Source: Laburnicola sp. R22_1 (Eukaryota; Ascomycota; Dothideomycetes; Pleosporales; Didymosphaeriaceae). Taken from it: DNA of 64,000 nucleotides. Under the pieces are notes generated by a model, which was not told the origin of the DNA, ran no database searches, and saw only the letters and a list, made by a program, of their open reading frames with translations. Shown one piece after another: positions 1-13,548 of the stretch. The stretch is taken from contig JACONQ010000017.1 in assembly GCA_014281115.1 (NCBI GenBank), positions 62,001 through 126,000 on the forward strand. Direction: 5' to 3'. The position numbers and the translations under genes are program-made. The stretch's first letter is position 1, and every line of letters begins with the position of its first letter.

Positions 1-1
1 C

Positions 2-817
2 GAGACCCTCACCTTCCCCGCCGCCACCGCCGCCCTCCTAGCACCCTACCTCCCGCCCCCACCTCCTCCACCTCCAACCTCACCAACCCACTCAGCACCT
101 CTCCCCAAACCCTACACAACCCTCACCTACGCCACCTCCCTCGACGCCTCCCTCTCCCTCACCCCGCACACCCCAACCCCGCTCTCCTCCCCCCTCTCAA
201 AAGCAATGACGCACCACCTGCGCACGCACCACTCCGCGATCCTCATCGGCGTCGGCACCGCCATATCCGACAACCCCAGTTTAAACAGCCGCATCGCGGG
301 GACGCTGTTGGAAAGGCAGCCGCGGCCTGTGGTGCTGGATCCGAGGGGGCGGTGGGGCGTTGATGCGGGGTGTAAGATGGTGGGGTTGGCGCGGGAGGGG
401 AGGGGGAAGGCGCCGTGGGTTGTTACTGCGGCTGGCGTGGCGGCTGGGGCTGAAGGGAGGGAGGCTGTGGAAGGTGTAGGGGGGAGGTATTTTGAACTTG
501 AGACGGATGAGCGGACGGGGCGGTTTGAGTGGGGTGCTGTGTTGGGGTTGTTGGCGGGGGAGGGGATTGCGAGCGTGATGGTTGAGGGGGGTGGGTGTGT
601 TGTTAATGAGTTGTTGGGGGAGGAGAACGTTGGGCTTGTGGATGCGGTGGTTGTTACGGTTGCGCCGGTTTGGTTGGGGAGGGGCGGTGTGTTGGTTAGT
701 CCGGAGGAGAGGAGGGGGGTGGATGGGGAGAGGGTGGTGGTGAGGAGGTTGAGGGGGGTGAGGTGGGTGCCTTTGGGGGAGGATGTTGTGCTTTGTGGGA
801 GGGTGGGGGTGAGGTGA
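2..817 (+). CDS. RIB7: 2,5-diamino-6-ribosylamino-pyrimidinone 5'-phosphate reductase, 5'-truncated by window edge
   Basis: The frame is open from base 2 to the stop at 815-817, so the start lies outside the window. The product resembles fungal Rib7, the NADPH-dependent reductase of riboflavin synthesis that acts before deamination (RibD C-terminal domain fold). Visible family blocks are a TLTYATSLDASLSLTP segment, SKAMTHHLRTHHSAILIGVG, and a C-terminal SVMVEGGG motif followed by VDAVVVTVAPVWLGRGG. Codons in the first third are almost all C-ending. After about base 300 they become G- or T-ending, a sharp skew switch inside one gene. It converges on the DUF218-like gene with about 130 bp between the stops. 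The family call is firm; expression and the missing N-terminus cannot be judged. Confidence 0.85.
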   Translation, partial: ETLTFPAATAALLAPYLPPPPPPPPTSPTHSAPLPKPYTTLTYATSLDASLSLTPHTPTPLSSPLSKAMTHHLRTHHSAILIGVGTAISDNPSLNSRIAGTLLERQPRPVVLDPRGRWGVDAGCKMVGLAREGRGKAPWVVTAAGVAAGAEGREAVEGVGGRYFELETDERTGRFEWGAVLGLLAGEGIASVMVEGGGCVVNELLGEENVGLVDAVVVTVAPVWLGRGGVLVSPEERRGVDGERVVVRRLRGVRWVPLGEDVVLCGRVGVR

Positions 818-949
818 GGTGTGGGAGGATATAGCATTGGAGTGTTAATGACGTGGGGTTGCCATATACAGTCCATACCAACCAGCCGACCCCTCGAATT
901 GAGGCGAATTCGTGATAACATTCCGACATGCAAGACAGACCCGAGCTCC

Positions 950-1991
950 CTACGTTGCCCCTCCCCCCGCCACCTCCTCAACCGCCCTCTCCCACGGCAA
1001 CACCCCATCCCTAGGAACCACCCCCCTAACCAGCTCCTCAACCCCCTCCTCAAGCCCCTCCACAATCTCCCCCACCACCCTCTCATTCTCATCCCACCCC
1101 CTCCCCCTCCTCTTCCCCCAGCACCTCCCCCACCCCCAACGGATCCCCCACCCACACCCCATACCCGCCCTTCTCCTCCCCCTCCACCGTCCTCTCGCGC
1201 TCCACCGCCGACATAACGGGATCCAACCCCTGGACCTGGATCCTCTCCCCCGGCCACCGTATCGCAGGCGCATGCAGCTCCAAAAAGCGCCGCGCTTTAA
1301 AGGCGTGCGTGATGACGCGGACTAAAGCGGGATAGCTGCCCGTCGTCCGTCGAAAAAGGAGGATGCTGAAGAGGAGGTTTTGGAACGAGTCTGTGGCGTG
1401 CTCTTCGAGGAGGATGCGGCCTTGAGCAAAGAGATGCTGCGTGCGGGCGCTGCCGTGTGCGAGTTCATGTGCGAGCACGGCGTGGTAGTACGACCGGGCT
1501 TCGCTGAGGGGGGTTAGATGGGGTTTTGTGGGGCCGCCGGTGAAGACGAGGAGGGCGGATGAGGCCGGGGAGCCATCGTCTGGGGAGATGGCGGAGGCGT
1601 TGGTTAGGGCGGTTAGGCCGGCGAGGGCGTGCGCGAGGAAGGTTTCGTGTTCGCCTGGTTTATTGGTTTGGGGGTTGGATTGTTGGAAGGGGGCGAGGTG
1701 CCAGTTTTTTGAGGAGAGGGGGGTGTGCAGCGGGAAGGAGGGTGTTGCGGGGGTGGGGTGGAAGATGGCGTGGCAGCAGACGATGATGAGGGTTGATTTG
1801 TCTGTGTGGTTGGGTGGGGGGATTACGTGGGCGGGGTGCGTGAAATGTGAGGCTCCTGGGTGGATGGGGAGGGCGTGTGTGCTCGGCGGAGGTGCGTGTG
1901 AGGATGGTGGTTGCGACGCGGGCGCGGCGGTGTTGGTGAAGTGAGCGTTCGATTTGGGTAGGGTTCTAGAAGGTGTGGCTGGAGCGGCCAT
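950..1991 (-). CDS. DUF218-like (YdcF-type) conserved protein, apparent 1-base frameshift
   Basis: The ATG is at 1991. The first frame runs 300 codons to a stop at 1089 and contains family-like blocks: LLVFTGGPTKPHLTPLSEA, then LLEEHATDSFQNLLFS and GSYPALVRVITHAFK. The C-terminal end expected for this family (KRRGRGW...LPWERA) is present but in another frame that stops at 950. The frames would join if one base were removed from the G run at 1115-1119 (C run on the + strand). I therefore annotate one gene across both frames. It could be a sequencing or assembly slip in a G/C homopolymer, or a real frameshift. DUF218 proteins are poorly characterised and may act on small nucleotide-like substrates, so I assign no specific function. 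Confidence 0.7.
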
Positions 1992-2482
1992 GGGTGAGCT
2001 GGATAGTCAAAATGCGGAGCTGGAACGGAACGTAGGACTCCCGCGTGGCTGGGTCGACGAGGTTTCGGCGCGTAGAGGGATGAATGCTACAATTGGCCGG
2101 CGAGTTCTATTTAGGTGAGTAGGAATGTGGGTAGAGATGCTGAGTAGGAAGGTGATGAGGAAGGTGATGATGCTGGGGATGCATATGTAGAATCGTTCTG
2201 CTATGTCACCATGATACGAAGCGAGATATTCCTTCCGATGGCATCGATGGGTAAAAGGCGTGGGCCGATCTACTAGAAAATAGTATGCAAGCACGCATGC
2301 ACGAAGGACTAGAGCACGCACAGAATAGGTACGTAGCACACGGTAGCATATTGGAAGAGGATGCAGAGAATAAGATGTGAGATGGTGGCGTCCGCGCTTC
2401 CCCAAAAAGGAAGCGGCGTAGTAGACAAGCCCACGGCGGCGAAGACTGTCCCGGCGGTGATGAATAAGACTGCACCGGCGGT
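1992..2482. other. Intergenic, GC-normal flank of the AT-rich block
   Basis: Upstream region of the DUF218-like gene. The open frames here carry no recognisable protein signature. Composition changes abruptly at about 2480-2510. Confidence 0.6.
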
Positions 2483-2890
2483 GAGCTGTCTGCTCTAAGT
2501 TTACTAAGGCAAAAAAGTTAAAAGTCTTTAATAAAAAGGTTAATTTTATACTAATTATAGTAGTATAGTAAATACTTAAAGTAAACAAAGTTAGTATAAA
2601 TAAAAAAGCTAAAAAATAATATTACTAACCTTTTTAATATTGATTTACTATTCTTAGTACTATTATTAGAGTTACTTACTAAAATAGCTTTTTTAAAATA
2701 ACTTTAAATAAAATATAAAAGAATTTTTTAAAATAAAAATATTAAAAAATATAATTTAGCTTTAGTAAATATATATAAGTTAAGAGAAAGCTAAAAATAA
2801 GTACTTATATATTAAAAAAAGTTTTACTATACTTTATATTAAATAGATACTTTATAGCTAGCTATAGAGATATTAATATCTAATACTTTA

Positions 2891-3182
2891 TATTTATAAG
2901 AGCGGTACATAGCTTTATAAAACTAACCTATTAAGAATAGCTAAAATAGTTAAAAGAGCTAGTTAAATTAATACTATTCTAAAATAGTAGATAAGAAAGA
3001 GATATAAGGAGCCCTTTTTTATATAAAGAGTAGTATAGGGTATAGGCCTACACTAACTACTACGCTAATACTAACTAGGAAAGGCGCTTTTAAAAAGGTA
3101 AAAGGCGTAAATAGAAAGAAATAAGGTATAAAGAAAAGATAATAGGACGTGCTTAGTAGATAGACTAGTAAGAACTATTATA
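2891..3182 (+). repeat. LTR-like direct repeat, copy 1
   Basis: A stretch of about 290 bp that matches 6518-6812 in the same orientation. Shared words include ACTAACCTATTAA, TAGTAGATAAGAAAG, GGGTATAGGCCTAC and ACGTGCTTAGTA or close variants. The spacing of about 3.6 kb and the same orientation fit degenerate LTRs of one retroelement. TG...CA ends and target duplications are not clear. Confidence 0.6.
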
Positions 3183-5037
3183 TAACCCCCTTTTAAGGTC
3201 TAAAAATAGAAAGGAAAGTATATAAAAATAGAGTATTTTAGTAGATTTTTAATATAACTAGCACTATTATAAGGCTAAAGAGGATTATAATAGGGGTAAT
3301 AGACTCCTATAGTTCTAATAGTAGCCTTAGTTTTTAATTTAGTTACTATTTAGTAAAGATATTAAGAAAAGTAGTTAAAGATAAATTAGTGCTAGATTAG
3401 AAACTATATCTTAGTGTTTAGCATTTTACTAATAAAACGCATTTTTAGTTCTAACACTATATAAAAATATAGTTAGCTAAAAAAATTTAGTTAGTTTATT
3501 ATGCGTAGGCGTAATTATCTTATATAAAAATTTTAAATACTATAAAAAAGTATTAAAAATATATTAACCTAACTATATAGTTATTAATTAAGGTAGAGTA
3601 GCTTCTAAGCTATAGGGACTACTAGTAGTAGTAGAAATATCTAGGGGTAAAGGTGCTAAAGGCTATAGGTGCCCTATGTATACGTAATAGCTAGGTAGCT
3701 ACTAAATTAGTAGTAAGCTAGCTAGAGAAGAAATAACTAAAGATAAGGACGCTAAAAGTAATAGGTGCCTATACGTAGTAGGCTAGCTAGAAAGCTACTT
3801 AACTAGTAGTAAACTAGGCTATCTATTTTAGTAGCTTAAGGTACTTTTAAAAGTAGAGTAAGTTAGGTAACTAGTAAATTAGAGTAAAAGCTAATAGTTA
3901 AAAGGCAGCTTTTAATTATTAGTATTCTAGAAAACTTTATTAGGTAGTTTACTATTTAATTTATTACTTAAGTATTCTTTTTCTAGGGAGTTAAACTTAG
4001 AGTTAATTAGATTAGTAAATTTAGAGTTGCTATTAGGAAGGTTATTATAATAGGTATTTTTTTATCTGCTAATCTATTACTATAATAGATAGTATTATTA
4101 TCTTCTAGGCTATTATTATAGTAAGTAATACTAAGTTTATAAAGATTATTCTTATTAAGCGCCTCTTCTTTAATATAATTACTATAGTTTTTACTAGGTT
4201 AGGCGTCTTCTTAACTAAAGCAATTAGGCTTAGGTTTTGCTTTAGAGTTTCTATTATTAAAAGAAGTAGTTAGGGTTGCCTAATATGCGTTAATTTTAGC
4301 ACTTTTAGACGGTAGTAGTATAGAATTATTAGATTTAAAGACTTTAAAGACTAGCTACTAGTAAGTTTAAAGTAAAAGTAGGGTTATAATAAAAATATTT
4401 AACTATAATTTATTAATTAGCTATACTAAAAGGTAGCTAGGCAATATTAATAGCCTAGTAATTAGTTACTTAGCTAAATATTTAATAGGTAATAGGTAAG
4501 AGCTAGGAAGTTATAGTAAAAAAAGTAGGTTTCTATAACTAGTACTACCTTAGTTTAAATATACGCTTAAATTTAAAATAGTAAAAAATTAAGGTAGAGT
4601 ATATAAGGCTACTTAGTAAAGTAAAGTAGTAGAAGATTAGAGCACACTAGATAAAGTTACTTAGTAAGGTTAGTACTAGAACAATCTAGTATTAAGGTTT
4701 TCTAAGTATTAGAGTAGTTTATTAAGAGCGTTTATTATAAAGATAGTAAAAATAATAAAGAAAAATACCTAAAAAGTTAATAGTTAGACGTAGTAAAGTA
4801 TCTATATTTAGTAGGTCTAGGTATCTTATAAGTGTAAGCTAGCGTACTTAATAAATAATATAGGACGCCTTATAAAAAAGGAAAAAGTATTATTTATATA
4901 AAATCTTTATAGGCAGTATTATAGCGTCTTTAAAGCCTAATTCTAATTTTCTTTACTTAGTGCCTTTAGCCCTTATAGTATAACACTAGTTAGATATTAT
5001 AGGCGAATTAGTCTTTAAAAGTAACATAGTTATTATT

Positions 5038-5587
5038 TATTATTATTATTTATTATTTATTATGATTTATTTATTATTTATTATGATTTATTATTATTTA
5101 TTATTATTTATTATTATTTATTATTATTTATTATTATTTATTATTTATTATTATTTATTATTATTTATTATTATTTATTATTATTTATTATTATTTATTA
5201 TTATTTATTATTATTTATTATTATTTATTATTATTTATTATTATTTATTATTATTTATTATTATTTATTATTATTTATTATTATTTATTATTATTTATTA
5301 TTATTTATTATTATTTATTATTATTTATTATTATTTATTATTATTTATTATTATTTATTATTATTTATTATTATTTATTATTATTTATTATTATTTATTA
5401 TTATTTATTATTATTTATTATTATTTATTATTATTTATTATTATTTATTATTATTTATTATTATTTATTATTATTTATTATTATTTATTATTATTTATTA
5501 TTATTTATTATTATTTATTATTATTTATTATTATTTATTATTATTTATTATTATTTATTATTATTTATTATTATTTATTATTATTTA
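5038..5587. repeat. 10-bp minisatellite, unit TTATTATTTA, about 50 copies
   Basis: From about 5085 to 5587 the unit TTATTATTTA repeats with almost no variation. A short irregular lead-in starts at 5038 and one phase break lies near 5143. The 179-codon open frame across it (IIYYYLLLF repeats) is a by-product of a stop-free repeat and is not a gene. Confidence 0.95.
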
Positions 5588-6310
5588 AGGCAGCCTCTTA
5601 ATAAACTAGAGAAATTTCTTTTAGTAAATCTAAGTGTAACCTATTAAACTAGAGTATAAAGTCTTATAAAGGTAACTAATAAAACTTCCTACTACTACGC
5701 GCTATAACTAGTAGCTAGTAAACTTAGAATTCTAGCCTCTCTAAATAGGCCTTAGTAGTGTTTTAATTCTACTAGTGTAAAATAGTACTATTACTTCTAT
5801 AATTTAGAGTAATTTCTTTTAATAAACTATAGTAGCGTAACCTATTAAACTAGTCTCTTATAGGGATAATTAATAAAACTCTCTACCCTTATATAATAAG
5901 TAGAGAAAGAACTTAGAAGTAGTCTCTTTTAATAGACCTTAGAGTAGTAAAATATTATAAACTTCTTAGTAATTAGGATTTTTTTCTAGTAACTAATAAA
6001 CTTCCTACCCTTATATAATAAGTAAAGAAGGAACTTAGAAGTAGTCTCTCTTAATAGACTTTAGCATAGTATAATAACTACCTAAACCTTCTAGCCTAAC
6101 TTAGTAAGCTTAGCATAGTGTAATAACTACCTAGCACTAAAGTAACTAATAAACTTCTAGCCTAGCCTAGTAAGTAATAGCCTAATCTACCTTAGCGTAG
6201 TATAATAACTGCCTCAAACTTCTAGCCTAACCTAATAAGCTTAGTATAGTATAATAACTACCTAGCACTAAAGTAACTAATACACTTCTAGCCTAATTTA
6301 ATAAGTTAAA
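5588..6310. repeat. Degenerate tandem array, units of roughly 75-130 bp
   Basis: Recurring words CTTCTAGCCTAA, AGTATAATAACTACCTA and AAAGTAACTAATA (or variants) appear several times, together with CTTATATAATAAGTA blocks. Units are degenerate and differ mainly by transitions. Confidence 0.6.
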
Positions 6311-6362
6311 ACTTTTACTAAGTTAACCGCCTATGTAGCGTTATTTTATCTATCTAGGGGTA

Positions 6363-6440
6363 GGATAACAAAGGCTTTTATCTTAAATCACATAATAATA
6401 AAAGTAGAGCCCCCTACTTAGTAATTAAAAAAGGCGTAAT
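6363..6440 (+). repeat. Inverted-repeat family, copy a
   Basis: Contains AAGGCTTTTATCTTAAA and a GTAGAGCCCCCTACTTAG block, matching the arms at 7082-7160 (same orientation) and 7207-7291 (opposite). With the latter it could form the ends of a roughly 0.93-kb element. Confidence 0.6.
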
Positions 6441-6517
6441 CGCCTATAGATAGTATTTTAAAAGAGAAGTAGATATTATATTACTATCTATAGCTAAATA
6501 AAAATAGTTAGTCTTAG

Positions 6518-6812
6518 AATAATATAAGAGTAATATATAGTCTTATAGGACTAACCTATTAAAAATAGCTAGAATAGTTAAAAGAGCTAATGAAATTAAT
6601 ACTATTTTAAAATAGTAGATAAGAAAGGAATATAGGGGGTCCTTTCTTATATAGAGGGTAATATAGGGTATAGGCCTACGCTATCTACTACACTAATACT
6701 AATTAGAAAAGGTGCCTTTAGAAAGGTAAAAGGCGTAAATAGGAAAATATAAAGTGTAAAAAAAGGTAATAGGGCGTGCTTAGTAAGTAGACTAATAAGA
6801 ATCATTATAATA
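6518..6812 (+). repeat. LTR-like direct repeat, copy 2
   Basis: Second copy of the 2891-3182 repeat. Most differences are transitions, as expected if RIP hit the two copies independently. Confidence 0.6.
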
Positions 6813-7081
6813 TTAGTAAGTGTAAAGGGTATATAAAATAAGTGTATAAAAAAAGATAATATAATAAAATAACTTAGTATTAATTGCTTGTCTCTAGAAA
6901 GGGTATAGATAAAAAGAAGAAGATTCTATAGCGTATAGGCTATAGCGCACAAATATTATATAATTTCTATATAATACTATTATGCAATAATATTAAAACC
7001 TTAATACTCTTAGGTACCCTTGCCTATTTAGTGTATAGACACTTTATATATATAGCGTTAATTAAATTTACTTAAAGATAG

Positions 7082-7291
7082 AATAATAAAGGCTTTTATC
7101 TTAAATAATATAATAAAAAAGTAGAGCCTCCTACTTAGTAATTAAAAAGAACGTAAAAAAAGTAATTAAAAAAGATACTTTATATATATTACTATATTTT
7201 TATAACTACTTTTTACGCTTCTTTTAATTACTAAGTAGGAGGCTCTGCTTTTTTATATTATCTGAGATAAAAGCCTTTATTATACTACCTC
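7082..7291. repeat. Hairpin-like inverted repeat (MITE-like)
   Basis: The left arm 7082-7160 and the right arm 7207-7291 are near-perfect reverse complements over about 75 bp, separated by about 46 bp. Both contain the AGAGCCTCCTACTTAGTAAT core or its complement. The right arm keeps GCAGAGCC where the left arm has GTAGAGCC, a CpA to TpA difference as RIP would make. Confidence 0.7.
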
Positions 7292-7610
7292 TAGATAGTT
7301 AATTTAACGCCATATATATATATATATTATAAATTTTAAACTATAATATAGTTAAATAAAAAAATTAGTAAAGTTAGTAAGTAAATATTTATATAATATT
7401 ACTACTTTTATTCTTTTATTTTACTTTTAAAAACTAGGCATTTATATTTATATTTTTTAGTAGTATATAAAGTAAAAAAATAGCTAGTAAAAAAATAGCC
7501 TAAAATAAGTAAGCTTTAAAAAGGCTAAAGTTATAAAAACTATTTAGCTAACAGTAATTTATAGTTAACCTAAGTTATAAGTTAGTAGTTATAGCTACTA
7601 GCCTTAGGCG

Positions 7611-8539
7611 ATTTCCTCGACTCGGCTCCTCTAGCGGTGAGGCAAGGCAAGACGGCAGAGCTGAGACGCAATCCGCGATCGGCACCGGGGTGTGAGTTCG
7701 GAAGGGCGACCTCAGGGCCACATATCATTTGCAGTGGAGGCTGATGAAAGGAGCGTCCATGGCTACGGGGGATGCGCCGGGATGGCGGTTCAACGGTTCA
7801 ACGGCGGAAGGCCTGGATAGATACGGGCGCCGTTGTACAGGTACCACGGCCACGCGCTGTCGCCGTGAATTGAATGAATTTTCAACGAGGCTGAGCCGCG
7901 GAAGCCTCGTGCCATCAAAGCAGCATTGCAGGTCCACCAAACGCCCGACAGCTGATGGAGATTGCCATGCGCCTCTCCTAAATTTAGCCCTCAGTGGCAC
8001 GCTCCACAGCCACGCCACAGTTGCCAGAGGGACCGACTCGGCCCGTTGTCGCCGCCGTCGACGTCGACGTCGAAGAGAGGGTCTGCCACGGCGCCGTCAA
8101 AGGAAGAGCGCGCACAAAGAAACAAGGGCAAAAAAGAGGCAGCAAACGCGCAGACGGCCGCACATGACGCGCGTGAATGGAGTGAATGGAGTGAATGGAG
8201 TGAATTGAAGGACCGCCGCTGAAACAGGGAGGCGGGCGCGCAGCCAACCAGGCGCGTGTTTCACGGAACATTCCCGTTCGCGGGCTAGCGCCGCCCGCAG
8301 CATTCATCGCTAGGCTGCTTTGGTCACAGGCCCACCTCCACCTCAGCTCGCCGCTCGCTCACAGACATTTCTCCTCTGCCCTGCCCGTCTTTATCATCAG
8401 CCCAGCGCTCGTCCACGAGAGCACCTCCATCGCTGCCCTCCCTGACCCGCATCACCACCACCACCAACCCCCTCTGCCCCCTCTCCCCCATCACCGCCCT
8501 GAGCTCCCCGCCGGCTGGCTTGACAGCTCGCTGTACGCC
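7611..8539. other. Chitin synthase upstream region
   Basis: GC-normal upstream and probable 5' UTR DNA with no convincing gene. Contains a short tandem repeat (8173-8208) and a C/T-rich stretch just before the start codon. Confidence 0.6.
8173..8208. repeat. 9-bp tandem repeat, unit GTGAATGGA
   Basis: Three perfect copies of GTGAATGGA and one variant (GTGAATTGA), about 330 bp upstream of the chitin synthase ATG. Confidence 0.9.
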
Positions 8540-11479
<2,940 letters not shown>

Positions 11480-11894
11480 GGTCTCTGCTCTGGTACCGTT
11501 TTGGCAAACCCTTGGAACGCACTCTCTGTTCCCCAAACGGCCGTGTTATCATCACCCATGTCGTGTTATTTTGATTCCCCTAATGTTTTTGGTTCGCGAA
11601 ATTCAACTAAACTGGCGTTTTTTTGCTTGGGCGAGGCACGTGTGCGTTGTTTGGTCTCTCTCGATCTCTCTGTGTGTGTTCTAGCTGGCTGGGCTGGGTT
11701 TATGGTGTGGTGAGGCGTGGGGTAGCTCAGCGTAGTTGGTATGTTAGCAGATCAGAGGTTTTATCCATTATCATCATGTGGGCGAGTGGAATTGAAGTGT
11801 TTAGTGTGGTTGGTGATGTTGGGAGGGGGGTTGTGTGTGATTGAGTTGAGGGATTATGTGCTTGGTTGGCTTTGGTACTAGGGGTAAGGAAGGA

Positions 11895-11968
11895 TGTTGG
11901 GGAGAAGGGAGAGAGGGAGAGAGAGGGAAGGGAAGGGGCGGGGAGACGAGAGGAGAAGTGGAGGGGGT
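11895..11968 (+). repeat. Polypurine tract
   Basis: About 70 bases of nearly pure A/G (GGGAGAGAGGGAGAGAGAGG-type), simple-sequence DNA. Confidence 0.8.
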
Positions 11969-12152
11969 TTTTTTTAGGTTATTATGAAAAATAGATTGAA
12001 ATATAAGGATTTGTTAAAGTTTTTGTGTTAGTTTGGATGGTTAATAAGGGGGAGAGTGGTGGTGCTGGTGGTGAGCATCATCACTCTACTTTGGCTGGTT
12101 GGGTGGTTGGGCGGACGGATTTGGATGTTGTTTGTCGCTGCTGGTACGTGCT

Positions 12153-12188
12153 GCATGAATGGTTTTAGTAGGCGTTTAGATGGGGTTT
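12153..12188 (+). repeat. Dispersed 36-bp repeat, copy 1
   Basis: GCATGAATGGTTTTAGTAGG and the following GCGTTTAGATGGGGTTT match the reverse complement of 63145-63180 with one mismatch. Confidence 0.8.
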
Positions 12189-12319
12189 TGGATAGGGCGG
12201 AGGAGACGGGGCGGGGAGACGGGGGAGAGACATCGTCTGGTACAGCCTTCTTTTATTTTTCTTTTTTCCTTAAAGGTTTTGAAGGTTTTGGCGTTTTTGG
12301 ATATTTATTGTGTGTGTGT

Positions 12320-13010
12320 GGGTGGGTGAGGAGGGAGACACATGCGCTTGGGTGGGTGGTTGGTGGGTTTAGTTTTGGGGTGTGGTGTGTGCGGGAGATA
12401 GACACATGACCTGGTAGGTTTAGGTTTTAGGTTTTAAGAGGCACGGGAGACCGACACACATACTCGTCGAAGAAACGGGTTTTAGAGGCACGAGACATGG
12501 CGAACTTGTAGGCCGTTTTTGTTTTGAGAGATGCGGGAGGCGCGAGAGGCATAGCTTTGTATGTTGTGGGTTTTGGACGCAAGACAGACATCTCGAACTT
12601 GTAGACCCATTTTGTTTTGAGGGTGTAGGAGGCGCCAGAGACAGCCATGTCCGTGGACCGCCTTCACCTTTTAGAGGCGCGCCAGACAGACAGACATATA
12701 CTTCGTTGTGGTATCTCTTTTAATACGCAGAAGAGCAAAGGCAGAGAGGCGTAGGAGTGTTTGCTGCTCATTTTTTTCTTTTCTGTTTTACGAGGCGCAA
12801 GACAGCGGCAGGAGACATAGCCGCTTGAGTTATTGGTTTTAGAAGGTGCGAGATAGATATATGGTTCTGTTTGGATAGGTGGAGGAAGGACGCATTGTCC
12901 TATATTCTGTCTGATTGTGGTTTTGTGAACGTGCGAGAGACAGACAAGCACATGGTCGGTGAGTGGCATGATTTAGGAGGCGCAAGACAGACACATGGGA
13001 CCTCATGTAG
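12320..13010 (+). repeat. Degenerate periodic array (GGCGCAAGACAGACACAT-like)
   Basis: Ten or more imperfect copies of a motif close to GGTTTTAGAGGCGCAAGAC followed by AGACACAT, at irregular spacing of about 45-120 bp (for example near 12440, 12485, 12577, 12630, 12674, 12793, 12842, 12928 and 12977). Short frames across it carry no protein signature. Confidence 0.7.
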
Positions 13011-13180
13011 TTGAAGAATCTTGATTTTACAATGCAAACGCAGCCGAAAATTCCGGACATGTAGGTTTGGTCTGGGATTTTGTGTTTTTGATATTATATA
13101 AAGGAAGTAGGCAATAGAGGCTTGCTGCTGCAAGGCTGGCTAGTTATGCATGGATATTATCCAAATACCTAGCGGCACTA

Positions 13181-13328
13181 GGTGGTGCGATAATTCGTGA
13201 GGCCTTTACAAGACTTATGGGACAACTGTCTAAGTACTATGTATTACCCTAGGATAGGTAATACAAAGGTTAACTATACTCTAACTCTTAACTTTCTAGC
13301 TAAAGGCCTTACGAATTATTGCACCACC
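13181..13328. mobile_element. Short MITE-like element, 148 bp, 28-bp terminal inverted repeats
   Basis: The left end at 13181-13208 and the right end at 13301-13328 are inverted copies with two mismatches, both G/A transitions. Each begins GGTGGTGC and ends AGGCCTTTA. Flanks are TA on the left and TG on the right, compatible with an altered TA target duplication (inference). There is no coding capacity. Confidence 0.75.
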
Positions 13329-13548
13329 TGGTAACGGTCTCAATCTGATTACATGCATCATGAGGACCATCTAATGTGGTCTCTAGTATTTAGGTAAAAT
13401 TTTCTGCATCAAAACAATCACTCATACCAGCCATTTCCGGATACAAAGCGCGAATAGGCCACTAGGAAACAAAGAGCTTGATGCCGCCCGTCGACTACCA
13501 ACACAGCTATTCTGTATTCGAGTCTATCTTCTATGTATGAAACCAAGT

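Larger units (their letters stand above)
2483..7610. repeat. AT-rich, RIP-like degenerate repeat block
   Basis: About 5.1 kb of A/T-dominated DNA, rich in TA and strikingly poor in CA and TG, with stops in every frame. This is the pattern expected from repeat-induced point mutation (C to T at CpA) of transposon DNA. Boundaries are sharp: normal composition resumes at about 7605. Inside lie a direct repeat pair (2891-3182 and 6518-6812), a 10-bp minisatellite, a degenerate array of longer units (5588-6310) and inverted repeats (6363-7291). No intact transposon gene is visible. Confidence 0.8.
11480..13548. other. Intergenic, repeat-rich
   Basis: About 2 kb after the chitin synthase. It starts with probable 3' UTR, has a purine-rich tract at 11895-11968, a degenerate periodic array at about 12320-13010, and a short MITE-like element at 13181-13328. 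No convincing gene. Confidence 0.7.

Noticed and set aside
127..1257. 376-codon antisense frame over RIB7
   Set aside because: Low-complexity shadow of the skewed RIB7 coding strand.
5062..5601. 179-codon open frame of I/Y/L/F repeats
   Set aside because: It is the translation of a stop-free 10-bp minisatellite and has no features of a real protein.
11718..11775. tRNA-like stretch (GGTAGCTCAGCGTAGTTGG)
   Set aside because: Has an A-box-like start but no B box, anticodon arm or acceptor pairing.
12320..13010. CRISPR-like array
   Set aside because: Eukaryotic context, copies diverged and irregularly spaced, no uniform spacers and no cas genes.
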